From Dermacentor variabilis (lineage: Eukaryota; Arthropoda; Arachnida; Ixodida; Ixodidae), in contig NC_134570.1 of NCBI RefSeq assembly GCF_050947875.1, positions 241,234,584 through 241,298,583 of the forward strand: a DNA stretch of 64,000 nt. Reading direction: 5' to 3'. The notes beneath the pieces were generated by a model. That model searched no databases, had not been told where the DNA came from, and worked only from the letters and a program-made list of their open reading frames with translations. The stretch's first letter is position 1; every line of letters begins with the position of its first letter. Positions 21,047 to 30,429 of the stretch are shown piece after piece. The position numbers and the translations under genes are program-made.

Positions 21047-23624
21047 ATGCGGTTGTAGCGATCTGAGCCCTTGTTTCGCCCACGTAGAGCGCCCCGTATA
21101 TGAGCTAGACATCGTAACAGCCGAGATTATTAACTAGCCAATATCAGTGTTACTGTACAGCTTTCACAAAGGTCTACTGCTATGAAATTGCATGACGACC
21201 ATTTTTTCTTTAGCATACATTTCTTCCGTATTCATCCGCAGGGCGTAGTGCTTTGCCAGTGTGGCTGTACAGCTCACAACGATCTACGGCTCAGATTGCA
21301 TGGCGACGCAAGTTTTAGTACTTTCAAATACAGAGTACAAAATTTCCATTCCCACGAACCTCCAAGTGTGATGTAATCTCAGTTACATTAAGAACTAATG
21401 CATCGGTACGGCAGTTAATTCATAAACTGTTTCCGTTCCCGCGATTCCCCTGAAGTGTGTGGTATGCTGACCTTCATCAACGACGCTAATGAACAATGCA
21501 TCGGCACGACGTAATGCTTTGCCACTAAAGTCATCCGAGAATACACCTCACTTTTAAACGTATCCCCTTGCGACTACAAAATTTAATATGCTACCGTCGC
21601 AACAAAATAGCAAGAAACTCACCTCGGACGCGGCTTTTTCGCCTTGCCGGTCACGCATCCTGTCGATTCTGTGCAGCTAGCTCGGCTAGGGACAAACGGA
21701 GCAAACGGTTTTCTTCCCCGTAGTACCTAAATGACGAGTAATTTTGAGCACCTAAAGTCCCCACATTTCTCCCTCGCAACCACTGCTCCTCGCGCGTGCG
21801 CAGAAAGAGCGGTGAAATCCAATTTCGGTGTACTCGTCGCAGGTCACGACTCCGCCCCTCCAGCGTCTGCGCCTGCTCGAGCTGCTGCCGCCGCACGACT
21901 CCATTGCTTGCCGCATCGCGATGCAATACGTTCCGAGTTTTTCCCTAAGTGTGAAACAGACTGTACGCGCTTCTAGTTGCCTTTAAGAAGATCGGTACGC
22001 TTGACGATTATTTTTATGGCTGCAATACGGCGACAGGGCAGCGTATGATTAACCATGTAAGTGACGCTGAGCAGGTAATTGGAAACCACATCGTATGTGC
22101 CGCCGGAAAAATCGTCAGCACATACGATGCGGCACATACATACACCACATACGAGCTAAAATTATTTTTGCAGTTTCTCACAATATGTTTGCTACAAATC
22201 CGTGTTGTCTCTGATGGAGACAACGGACTTCCATCGACACTGCGCGGAAATAAACAAAAATTTGCTGAATAGCACAAATATGACATGCGCACCCAACGTT
22301 ATCTAGTACGTCGCCTACAATATAGAATAGAGGCAGCAATGTAAATAGCTTGCCCATCTTTTAACAGTGCTCAAGAGACGGAAGCTGAAAGTATTAGTAA
22401 TCATTTCTGCTTCAGCAATGCCGGCGCGACCAATTGAGACGCGGGCGTGTATCGCCCAGTAACTCGATCGATCGGTGCAGTGGTGAAGCGGGAATGAACT
22501 CCGGTCATGTTCAATGCATCGTGCACATATTCAATTTCTCAGCACGCGCGAACTTCGGCCACTGCTAGCGCATGCAACAGAAGTGGTTTCCATTCTTGGG
22601 CAGCGCACGCACAAACGAAACAAGAGAAAGAAGACAGGACAAGCGCTCGTCGAACAACTGAAAGTTTTTATGTGAATAAAAGGATTATGTACGAAGTAGT
22701 TATTAAATTAATGTGGGTTACATATAAAAACCGTCATACACTCAGTAGTGATCAATGAACGAGCTCGCTTCGTTTGCCAGTTGCTTACTTCGCTCGGCGC
22801 ACCGCAGTAATCCATGTCTATCGTCTGCTTTTTCCGTACCATTTTCTTGTGAATCGGCAGAATTTCACTGGTGGCATCAACCCTTTCGTGTTTACATTGC
22901 TGTCGTGACAGTTCACAACACAATAATAATTTCCGGTCATCCGAAGAGGTGCCGTCGCCAACAAGAAACGTTTCACGCGCAGCGCGAACTGAACGCGGGT
23001 GCGACCGCTAAAGGAAGTGGCGGCGGAAACCTACACCCGTTCGAGATGAAATCGTTCCGCCAGAGGGGAAACGAGTGCAGGCGTCTAGGATGAAACTTGG
23101 CGTGCGGCCAAGTATCTATTGGTGGTCACGTGATAAAACGCGCGCAAGCCGGGGAAGCGAGGCGCTGGTTTAGCACGTTTCTCCTCTGGCCGTTGCTCTA
23201 GCCCGGCCTGGCGCCACTCTCGCTCTGTCTTGGAGATAATTGCCTATGGATGCAAAGCTGGGGGGCGCTTAGATAGCGCCATTTCAACGCTTTGAAGGAA
23301 GAGGCAGCAGAAGCGTTCTGTCCGCTCGGTTTGCGCCCTTCATCATGCTGACGCTGTGACAGCCAGCGTTCGCGGTCATTGAGTGAGATCTGCTCATGTT
23401 TGCACGTGCGCGCCTGACCGCGTGCTTGTTAATTTAAGGAGTATGCGAATGTTTACTGCAGTTTATTCAACTGATGAAACTACGAACCTTGGTTAGTGCA
23501 GTTGTTCGTGCAGTGATTCATGCAGCATTGGGGGGAAACTGCTACATATTTGTTTCTATATTTCTAGGGGGGTTCAAAAGCGGCGCTTTGTACGCGAATG
23601 TTTGTTTCTGGTCGCGGAACGCAA
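21047..23624. other. Mixed intergenic DNA with a GC-rich tract
   Basis: GC content rises at about 21640-21970 and 22950-23430, unlike the AT-rich DNA on either side. Near 22610-22665 the words AAGAAGACAGGACAAGCGCTC and CAACTGAAAGTTTT resemble sequence common around tick PLEs (from memory). No frame with a recognisable domain. A pyrimidine-rich stretch ending CTAG at about 23568 looks like a splice acceptor but has no partner. Confidence 0.3.
22089..22129. repeat. 12-bp perfect inverted repeat
   Basis: CATCGTATGTGC at 22089-22100 is the exact reverse complement of GCACATACGATG at 22118-22129, with a 17-nt loop. No flanking coding context suggests a role. Confidence 0.6.
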
Positions 23625-23815
23625 CTCACTTCGGTAGCCCAGTGGCTGTGGTGTTGCGCTGCTGAGCTCAAGGTCATGGGTCCAATCACAACCGCGGCAG
23701 TCGCATTCCAATGGGGCAGAGTGCGACTGCCGCCTGCGTATACTGCGCATTTTGTGCACGTTAAATAACCCCAGCTGCTGAAAATAAATATGCAGTTTTC
23801 CATTACCATGTGCCC
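23625..23815 (+). mobile_element. tRNA-derived SINE
   Basis: Starts with a tRNA-like head: GGTAGCCCAGTGGCTGTGG (box A-like) and GGTCATGGGTCCAATCAC (box B-like), followed by GCAGTCGCATTCCAATGGGG, GTGCACGTTAAATAACCCC and the end ACCATGTGCCCCATAA. Same family as 13595-13812 and 19628-19748 but with an internal deletion between the GGGG segment and the GTGCACGTTAAA segment. Confidence 0.75.
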
Positions 23816-24109
23816 CATAACAAGATCTTTATTTTGGAACTTAAGGCGTCAACATTTAATTTTACGTAGCGGAATTACATATACAATCGACACTGTTGAG
23901 TGCGCCTACTGAACTTGTTATCTCGTTGCTGTGCTCTCTTTAGTAGCCAATACTTCTTTTTAGATTTACTTATGGTCAGAATCCAGTGTGACAAATCCGG
24001 GTCTTCCTTAGCATAGGAAACCAGCTATCGCTTAAGCGTGTGAGATATTAACGAACAATGTCAATGAAAATCGATATTTAGACTTCGATGTAATTGCAGA
24101 ACATGACAA
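23816..24109. other. Short spacer
   Basis: No recognised feature between the SINE and the MITE-like segment. Confidence 0.4.
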
Positions 24110-24414
24110 GGACGAAAGAATGATACACCTAATTACAACCAGGACAGGAACCCGAGGGCTTGCCTAAAACAGAAGACGTTATCTGGTATTTCTTCTCCTG
24201 CATTATAATCTTTCTCTGGCCAGACTCATCTCGAATATCATAGGAGTCGCGATCTTCCACCAAGACTCTTCGCGTGCTATTGAGAGTCAAACGACCCATA
24301 CACAAATGTTGACTCTTGTTTTGTGACTCTACTCGCGCAAAAATGGGTTTTCGGAAGAAAAAAAGAGTCAAGTTGCCGTGACTCACTTTTTACTCTTTTT
24401 TCTTAGAGTGTGGA
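24110..24414. mobile_element. Putative DNA-transposon (MITE-like) end
   Basis: The segment is rich in GAGTC/GACTC words and ends at 24405-24414 with TTTCTTAGAGTG, that is CACTCTAAGAAA when reversed, a terminus I associate with a widespread non-autonomous tick repeat. It abuts the Gypsy leader exactly where that element's 5' LTR should be. I could not find the opposite end, so it is called from one terminus and memory only. Confidence 0.35.
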
Positions 24415-24476
24415 GGTTAGCGATCCCCGTCCTCACAACGGTACTCTGAAGTGTTCGACACATCGAGCTTGTCACC

Positions 24477-25714
24477 ATGACTCCCGGTGACGAGCCCGCC
24501 TCTGCAACGGCTTCGGCTTCTCCGACTGTTCCAATCGTCACGGTCGCCCCACATCACGACCCAGGTGTGTTTTCTGGCCGGGAGGGACAGGATATTGACG
24601 ACTGGATCAAGCTCTATGAACACGCCAGTGATAATAACAGGTGGGACACAACGATTATTATCTCGGCGGCACCCCACGCGTGTTGCACCAAACGCATGAC
24701 GACGAGATAACCAGCTGGCACAGTTTCAAAGAAAAGCTACGGGAACTGTTCGGCGACCCCATTGGGCGCAAGGTTGCCGTGAGAAAGGCTCTTGCGTCTC
24801 GTGTTCAGTCATCTACAGAGCCGCACGTTTCCTACATCCTCGACGTATTGGCTCTATGGAGCAAAGCTGACGACAATATGTCCGAGGCAGATAACGTGGC
24901 ACATGTGCTAAAAGGCATCGCCGACGACGCTTTCAATTTGCTTGTTTTCGGAAACGTCTCGAGGTGCACATCTTTCGCAACACTGTACAGCTTGCACTGC
25001 GTGTGACCGAGCGGCGGAACATTCGCCACGGAAATAACGCCAGCACTGCAAGAAACGTGAACCACGGTTAGAAGAGGTAAACATTATTGGCAGAAGCAGG
25101 GAAACAAACGCACGTGAGGTTTTGGAAGCTTTCCATATAAGGAATAGAGGAAAGAACTGTTAGTAATACTTCCGTGACCCTCTTCAAAAGCGAAATGTAT
25201 CTAGATTGGTATGGCTGATGATGCATTACGGTCATTGTGCGCATGTCTGTGATTTTCCTTATATTTGCTGATTTTCTCGGTGAATAAAGATAGATGAAGT
25301 TGGCGCTTTTCCTGTGTCGTTCTCCCTTTCGTGACCGTTTTAGTTGGTGCTGTTCCTTCCTGAGTCTCGGCTATCGACGCCATCATAAAAGAATGCCGTC
25401 GCCTTGAAAAAGCTAAGAGCGGCCGTATGTCGCACCATATTACGCGGCTACTCAGCATTGCTGTTACGTCGACATGTGAGGGTCGACCGCGTCGGACTAC
25501 CACCTGTGGCGACATCACCCGTATTGTTCGCTGCGAACTCGAGGCGACCTGTTCGCCAGCTTTCTCCATGACGCCTCCCGATCCGCCAGCAACTACCATT
25601 GCGATGATTAAGGCCGTCGTCAGACAGACATTTGAGAACATGGGTCTGAACTCCGTGTGTTCCACGTCTCAACCCAGTGTTTCCCAGTTCTCTAGCGGCC
25701 CTCGTCCTCGGTAG
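24477..25714 (+). pseudogene. gag: Gypsy gag, interrupted
   Basis: Start at ATG 24477 (MTPGDEPASATASASPTV), matching the copy-1 leader spacing. Segment 24477-24710 gives HHDPGVFSGREGQDIDDWI; after a frameshift, 24641-24960 gives SWHSFKEKLRELFGDPIGRK and ADDNMSEADNVAHVLKGI. A 402-bp PLE fragment then interrupts, and gag resumes at about 25370 (AIIKECRRLEKAKSGR), running on in 25427-25714. The zinc knuckle lies in another frame near 25775-25815 (CLHCCRTGHVARQ), where the last Cys is lost. Gag forms the particle that packages the RNA. Confidence 0.85.
24962..25363 (+). mobile_element. PLE 3' fragment inserted in Gypsy gag
   Basis: Absent from Gypsy copy 1, which reads straight through. The insert contains, at about 25085-25205, residues NIIGRSRETNAREVLEAFHI, then RGKNCVSNTSVTLFKSE, matching the GIY-YIG C-terminus of the PLE at 52450-53660 (ILGRSRFQTACELMEAYYI, KGTNCISDTSIVLYKSE). 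It is flanked by the direct repeat GTCTCG at 24956-24961 and 25364-25369. A 5'-truncated PLE copy with its 3' UTR, including AATAAA at about 25285. Confidence 0.85.
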
Positions 25715-26099
25715 TCCTTTTCTGCCACATCTCGCCGCAACCCATCCGAATGCCATACCCCTGATGACAGGCCGATCTGCCTCCACTGCTGTCGCACCGG
25801 CCACGTCGCTCGTCAAAGCCGCAACCGATGGCCACCAACCCCTCGGACAAACGCCGCCGTTTATTCCCGCACCTTTGGACCTTCCGTTTCCTATGCCACC
25901 CGCCATGAACACACTGCTACTGATGCTCCTGTTCCGAACCTTCGCTACAGCCACTCGCCCTCACCTCGACGCCATCAGTCTCGTTCGCACCAACGCAGTC
26001 GCTTTTCTTCACGCCTATTACCCCCCTGATCCAGCCGGAAAACTAGGCACTGCAGCTTCTGGAGGTGAAGCTGGGTTGTCGACCCTGCCCTTAAATTCT

Positions 26100-26527
26100 C
26101 TGCTCACGTTCCCTACGAACCGAAACCTTCTTGACGTTGACGGCTATCCTATCATGGCACTCATCGATACACGAGCACATCTTTCTATTATGAGTGCTGC
26201 CTTCCGACGACGACTGAACAAACTCCTCTCACCAGCGTCGGCACGCGTTGCGGATGGCGGTACTGTGCTTATCATCGGCATTTGTACGGCACGTGTCAGC
26301 ATCGCCGGCCGCCGCACTCCTGTCCTCTTCACCGGAATTGCATATTGCCCCAATGACCTGATTCTCGGCCTCGATTTTCTCTCCGCGCATTCTGCTCTTA
26401 TCGACTGCTCTTCCAGTACCCTTTGCCTTGAGTTGCCGATGCTCGCAGAACCTTCTGACGCACCCCACTGCCGCTTACGCCCCACCGGCTTTCTTCGCCT
26501 GCCGCCAAAGTCAATAGCCTACATTTA
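26100..26527 (+). pseudogene. Gypsy aspartic protease, active site altered
   Basis: Retroviral-type protease matures the Gag-Pol precursor. The segment reads DVDGYPIMALIDTRAHLSIM, with the catalytic triad normally D-T-G-A here D-T-R-A (26165-26176), and later NDLILGLDFLSAHSALID, the conserved ILG/flap-end region. Gly to Arg next to the catalytic Asp should abolish activity. The frame ends in a stop at 26527 before the RT frame opens. Confidence 0.85.
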
Positions 26528-26531
26528 ACTG

Positions 26532-28258
26532 TTGTCTTTCCCCCCAGTTCCTGATGGCGAGTACCTCACCACTCCTCTGCCCGACATTCCAATACAGTAT
26601 CACGTTACCGTGCCTCACAGTATACTTACTATTACTGCGAACCGCACTCGCATGCCTGCCTGTAACTTTGGATTGGCAAAGCAAATTCTGCCGCAAGGTA
26701 TTTGCCTTGCCACCGTTGATTGTCACGGCGTCCAATACGTGACAGCGTTATCGACCGATGGTTTTCGGGAGCTTAGCATGCCCCTCGCGCCAGCCTCGGG
26801 GGCCGATCCCAACATAAAGAAAATGGTTACGACGGACCTGTCCTCTGCGCAGGCTGAAGACCTTTGCCAAGTATTATCATCCTACCGAGATATTTTCGAC
26901 TTCGACGATCGCCCTTTAGGCCAGGCGTTCGCGGTCAAGCGTCGGATTCTTACTGACGATGCTATGCCTATTCACCGACGACCGTTTCGAGTTTCTGCAT
27001 CGGAACGACGAGTAATTCTAAGTGAAGTGAACAAAATGCTAGATAAAAACATCATTGAGCCTTCTTCGAGTCTCTGGGCGTCACCTGCAGTGTTGGTTAA
27101 GAAGAAGCACGGCACGCGGCACTTCTGTGTAGACTACCGTCATCTGAACAACATTACTAAGAAGGACGTCTACCCGCTCCCACGTATAGACGACGCCCTT
27201 GACTGCCTGCACGGTTCCAGCTTTTTCTCGTCTATTGATCTTCGTTCGGGATACTGGAAGATTGATTTTGACGATATGGACAGAGAAAAAACCGCGTTCA
27301 CCACACCTGATAGCCTATACAAACTTAAAGTAATGCCGTTTGGATTATGCAGCGCCCCTGCCACCTTTGAGCGTATGATGGACTCCTTGCTCCAAGGTTT
27401 CAAATGGTCGACATGCCTCTGCTACCTCGATGACGTCATCGTCTTCTGGCCAACGTTCGACACTCACCTTGAGCGTCTAACAACTATACTTCATGTATTT
27501 CGAAAGGCGAAGCTGGACCTTAACTCGTCCAAATGTCATTTTGGCCCCCGACAAATGACTCTTCCTGGCCATCGCACTTACGCTTCCAGAGTACAGCCTT
27601 ATCCCGGCAAAACTCGCGCTGTCCGAGAGTTTCCGCATTCGAAGACAGCCGCAGACGTTAGAAGTTTTGTAAGGCTAAGCTCGTACTTTCGTCGTTTTGT
27701 TCCAGATTTTGCGACAATTGCTAGACCCCTCACTAATCTTTTGAAGGAAGGCTTACAATTCTCGTGGGGTATCGCAGAAGCCGCCACCTTCTCTTGTCTC
27801 GTGACTCTTCTAACCTCACCACTCATTCTCTCCCACTTCGACCCTGATGCCCCTACAGAATTGCGTACAGATGCCAGCGGTCATGGCGTAGGTGCCGTCT
27901 TATCTTAGCGTCAGCGTGGCCCTGATCGCGTTATTGCTTATGCTAGCCGCCTACTAGCACCATCGGAGCGCAACTGTTCCATTACGGAACGAGAATGCCT
28001 TGATGTTGTCTGGGCCGTTGTGAAGTTCCGTCCTTGCCTTTACGGTTGCCCCTTTTCCGTAGTTACTGACTATCATGCTCTCTGCTGGCTCTCATCGCGA
28101 AAGGATCCTACAGGCCAGCTTGGTCGATGGGCTTTGAGCCTACAAGAATTTTCTGATTCCGAGGTGTACAAATCTGGCTGCCTGCACCAAGACGCTGACA
28201 GTTTGTCGCGTTACCCTGTTGACGACTGTGGCTCCTGCAATATTACCAGTGCTTCTTG
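26532..28258 (+). pseudogene. pol: Gypsy reverse transcriptase and RNase H
   Basis: 458 codons open from 26532. RT blocks: PIHRRPFRVSASERRVI, SSLWASPAVLVKKKHGTRHF, VDYRHLNNITKKDVYPLPRI, SSIDLRSGYWKI, FGLCSAPATFERMMDSLL and CYLDDVIVF (YLDD at 27423-27434). The connection region is followed by RNase H TDASGHGVGAVL. A TAG at 27906-27908 interrupts RNase H; the same frame continues with [36 protein letters not shown] and the tail [10 protein letters not shown], ending 28258. RT catalytic residues are intact. Confidence 0.92.
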
Positions 28259-28437
28259 AACGAGAAGAAAGGGGGTTAACCGAGGGGCCCGATTTTTGTT
28301 AGTCATATCATAAGAAGCCAACAAACACTGACACCAAGGGCAACATAGGGGAAATTACTTGTGCTTAATAAAGGAAATAAAGAAACGATAAATTAATGGA
28401 AATTAAAGTGGATGAAAAAACAACTTACCGCAGGTGG
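28259..28437 (-). mobile_element. tRNA-type SINE tail inserted in Gypsy pol
   Basis: A 179-bp insert, AACGAGAAGAAAGGGGGTTA followed by ACCGAGGGGCCCG, ending CAACTTACCGCAGGTGG. I recognise it from memory as the 3' part of an abundant tick SINE whose head is tRNA-like (GCAGGTGGGAACCGAAC); here it is 5'-truncated within the head. It is flanked by the perfect 10-bp duplication GTGCTTCTTG (28249-28258 and 28438-28447), which proves insertion after Gypsy. Orientation minus. Confidence 0.85.
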
Positions 28438-28447
28438 GTGCTTCTTG

Positions 28448-29703
28448 CGTATTCTCTGTATCACAGCAGCTTCCTTTCGCCGACGAGCAACGCCGTGACG
28501 CCTACATCAGAGCACTCATCGACCGTTTTGAACACTCTCCGGCCGATGCTGCTCTACGCCTCTTCATCCTCCGCGACGGTAGTGTGTACCGTCGTAACCT
28601 TCATGCGCACGGCTCTGGTTTCTTACTTGTAATACCTAAACACCTCCGCTCTACCATTCTAGAAGAGCTTCACGACGCACCAACGGCAGGATATCTCAGC
28701 GTATCTCGAAGCTATGACCATTGTACGTCTCCGTTTCTTATGGCGGGGCCTTGCCCGTTCCGTACGGCCTTACGTCGGCGCTTGTGAACTTTGCCAACGA
28801 CGCAAGAAGCCTTCTCAGTTCCCCGCTGGTTACCTGCAGCCGCTCGACATCCCTGCCGAGCCCTTTCATCGTGTCGGCTTAGACCTTCTCGGCCCATTTT
28901 CGGAATCTACCTCAGGGAACAAGTGGGTTGCAGTCGCGGTGGACTACGCGAGCCGCTACGCCGTAACCTGTGCTCTTCCGACCAGTTGCGCAACTCATTG
29001 TTGCGGACTTCCTCCTACATGATATTATTTTGATGCATGGTGCTCCGCGTCTATTGCTAACAGACCATGGCCGTACGTTTTTGGCCAAAGTCATCGGCGA
29101 CATCATGCGTGCCTGCTCAATACAGCATAACTTTACCACCTCCTACCACCTCAAACGAAAGGCCTCATTAAGCGTTTGAACCGCGCCCTTACAGACATGC
29201 TATCCAAATGCGTTTCAGACGACCACCGTGACTGTGGCCTTGCTCTGCCTTACATTACCTTTGCGTACAACTCTTCCCATCTCGAAAGTGCTGGCTTTCC
29301 CCCGTTCTACCTCATGAATGGCCGTGAACCGACGCTACCACTGGAGACTGTGCTTCCGTCCGCCACAGCTTCAACTAGCGATTATGCCCGTGATGCAATC
29401 GTCCATGCTGACCATGCTCGCCAACTTGCGCGCGCTCGGCTACAAGTGTCTCAAGGCAAACAGAAGCAGCGTAACGACCTCCGTCACCGTGATGTCCATT
29501 TTGTGCCCGGCACCCTTGTGTTGCTTTGGTCACCATCTCGTAAAGTTGGCCTTTGTGAAAAACTGCTTTCCTGTTACACAGGCCCATATCGCCGGCTCGG
29601 GAAAGTGACCGATGTCACCTATGAAATCGTTCTAGCCACGCCCACTACGTCCTCCGCTGTCACAACCAGCGACATTGTCCACGTCGCCCGACTCAAGCCC
29701 TAG
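28448..29703 (+). pseudogene. Gypsy integrase, several frames
   Basis: Integrase inserts the cDNA. The H2C2 zinc domain is split across frames: ELHDAPTAGYLSVSRSYD (second His lost, usually GHLG), then VGACELCQRRKK. Core: VGLDLLGPFSES (first Asp) and LLTDHGRTFLAK (second Asp, about 29062). At the catalytic Glu position, about 35 residues later, the sequence is IKRLNR instead of the usual TERLNR (codon 29170-29172 is AAG). 29176-29703 carries the C-terminal part ending DIVHVARLKP. Frameshifts lie near 28715, 29020 and 29145. Confidence 0.9.
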
Positions 29704-29764
29704 AACTCTCCGCGCGCCTTGGATATTTAACAGCACCGTGACGGCGCTTTTGCCGCCGGGGGAT

Positions 29765-29918
29765 TGTATTACGATATCATCGAGCAATGCTCAAGAGACG
29801 AGCCGCCGCGAGAACGACGATGAAGTTGGTCGGTGCCCTTGGCTCGAGCGAGTGTCGGCCTGGCTGCCTGGCTCCAGTGTAAATAGCCTCTTTCTTCTGT
29901 GTCTGTCCACACGTAACA
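29765..29918 (+). repeat. 3' LTR of Gypsy copy 2
   Basis: About 154 bp from TGTATTACGATATC to CACACGTAACA, preceded by the purine-rich GCCGCCGGGGGATTG, a likely polypurine tract. The core matches copy 1's LTR. There is no matching LTR at the 5' side of this copy. Confidence 0.75.
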
Positions 29919-29929
29919 ATATAAACGTA

Positions 29930-30425
29930 AAAAAATGAAAGAGCAGAATAAATTGAGTAGTACGCAGGAAATGGAGTTCCGAAATTGCGGAATAGGTGAG
30001 GTTAAGAATTAAGGTTAGCTGGTGGCATAATGTGTTTTGCGTCTTGGTTGATGATATGAGAATTTCAGATTTAAATAACCGCTTTTAAAGATCCTAAGTT
30101 GCCATGTGCCGAAATAATTCCCGTCGGGTGTAGGTAATTAAACTTGCGTATGAGGTATGATTCCGTCTGTTTCCTTTCACTACGTGAATGGAAATTTGTT
30201 TGTAGTATATATAGCCTTGCTTTGTCGAATATATGACCACGTTCATTGAAGTGGCTGGCAACTGCTTTAGGTAAATTATGTTTTGTATCCGCGCGTTGAC
30301 CGTTGAGTCTGGTATGAATTTGTTGTCGAGTCTCACCTATGCATTGCTTGCTACAAGCTGCACATTGTAGACGGTAGACTACGTTGCTTGATGTGCAGGT
30401 GAAACTCGAAGTTACATTGTGTGAT
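29930..30425 (-). mobile_element. PLE fragment, lineage B, GIY-YIG end
   Basis: Minus frame 30472-30071 encodes FTCTSSNVVYRLQCAACSKQ followed by CIGETRQQIHTRLNGQR and KAVASHFNERGHIFDKARL, a GIY-YIG endonuclease of the type with NVVY and GETRQQ blocks (Neptune/Nematis-like PLEs, from memory). This differs clearly from the CGRTYVGQ-type endonuclease directly upstream. The join between the two elements is at about 30425. It ends shortly after ...GSLKAVI with an AT-rich 3' UTR. The RT part is absent. Confidence 0.8.
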
Positions 30426-30429
30426 AGTG

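Larger units (their letters stand above)
24415..29918 (+). mobile_element. Ty3/Gypsy retrotransposon, nearly complete (copy 2)
   Basis: Domain order is gag, protease, RT, RNase H, integrase, 3' LTR, which is the Ty3/Gypsy order (integrase after RNase H). The 5' LTR is absent: homology with copy 1 begins at TGGAGGTTAGCGATCC, just after the LTR, and foreign sequence precedes it. Two younger insertions split it: a PLE 3' end in gag (24962-25363) and a SINE tail between RNase H and integrase (28259-28437). No env-like ORF was seen between integrase and LTR. Frameshifts, a nonsense codon and three altered active-site residues show that it is dead. Confidence 0.93.

Noticed and set aside
23560..23580. 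Splice acceptor and exon start
   Set aside because: A pyrimidine tract with AG is present, but the following frame runs into a SINE and no donor or coding partner is visible.
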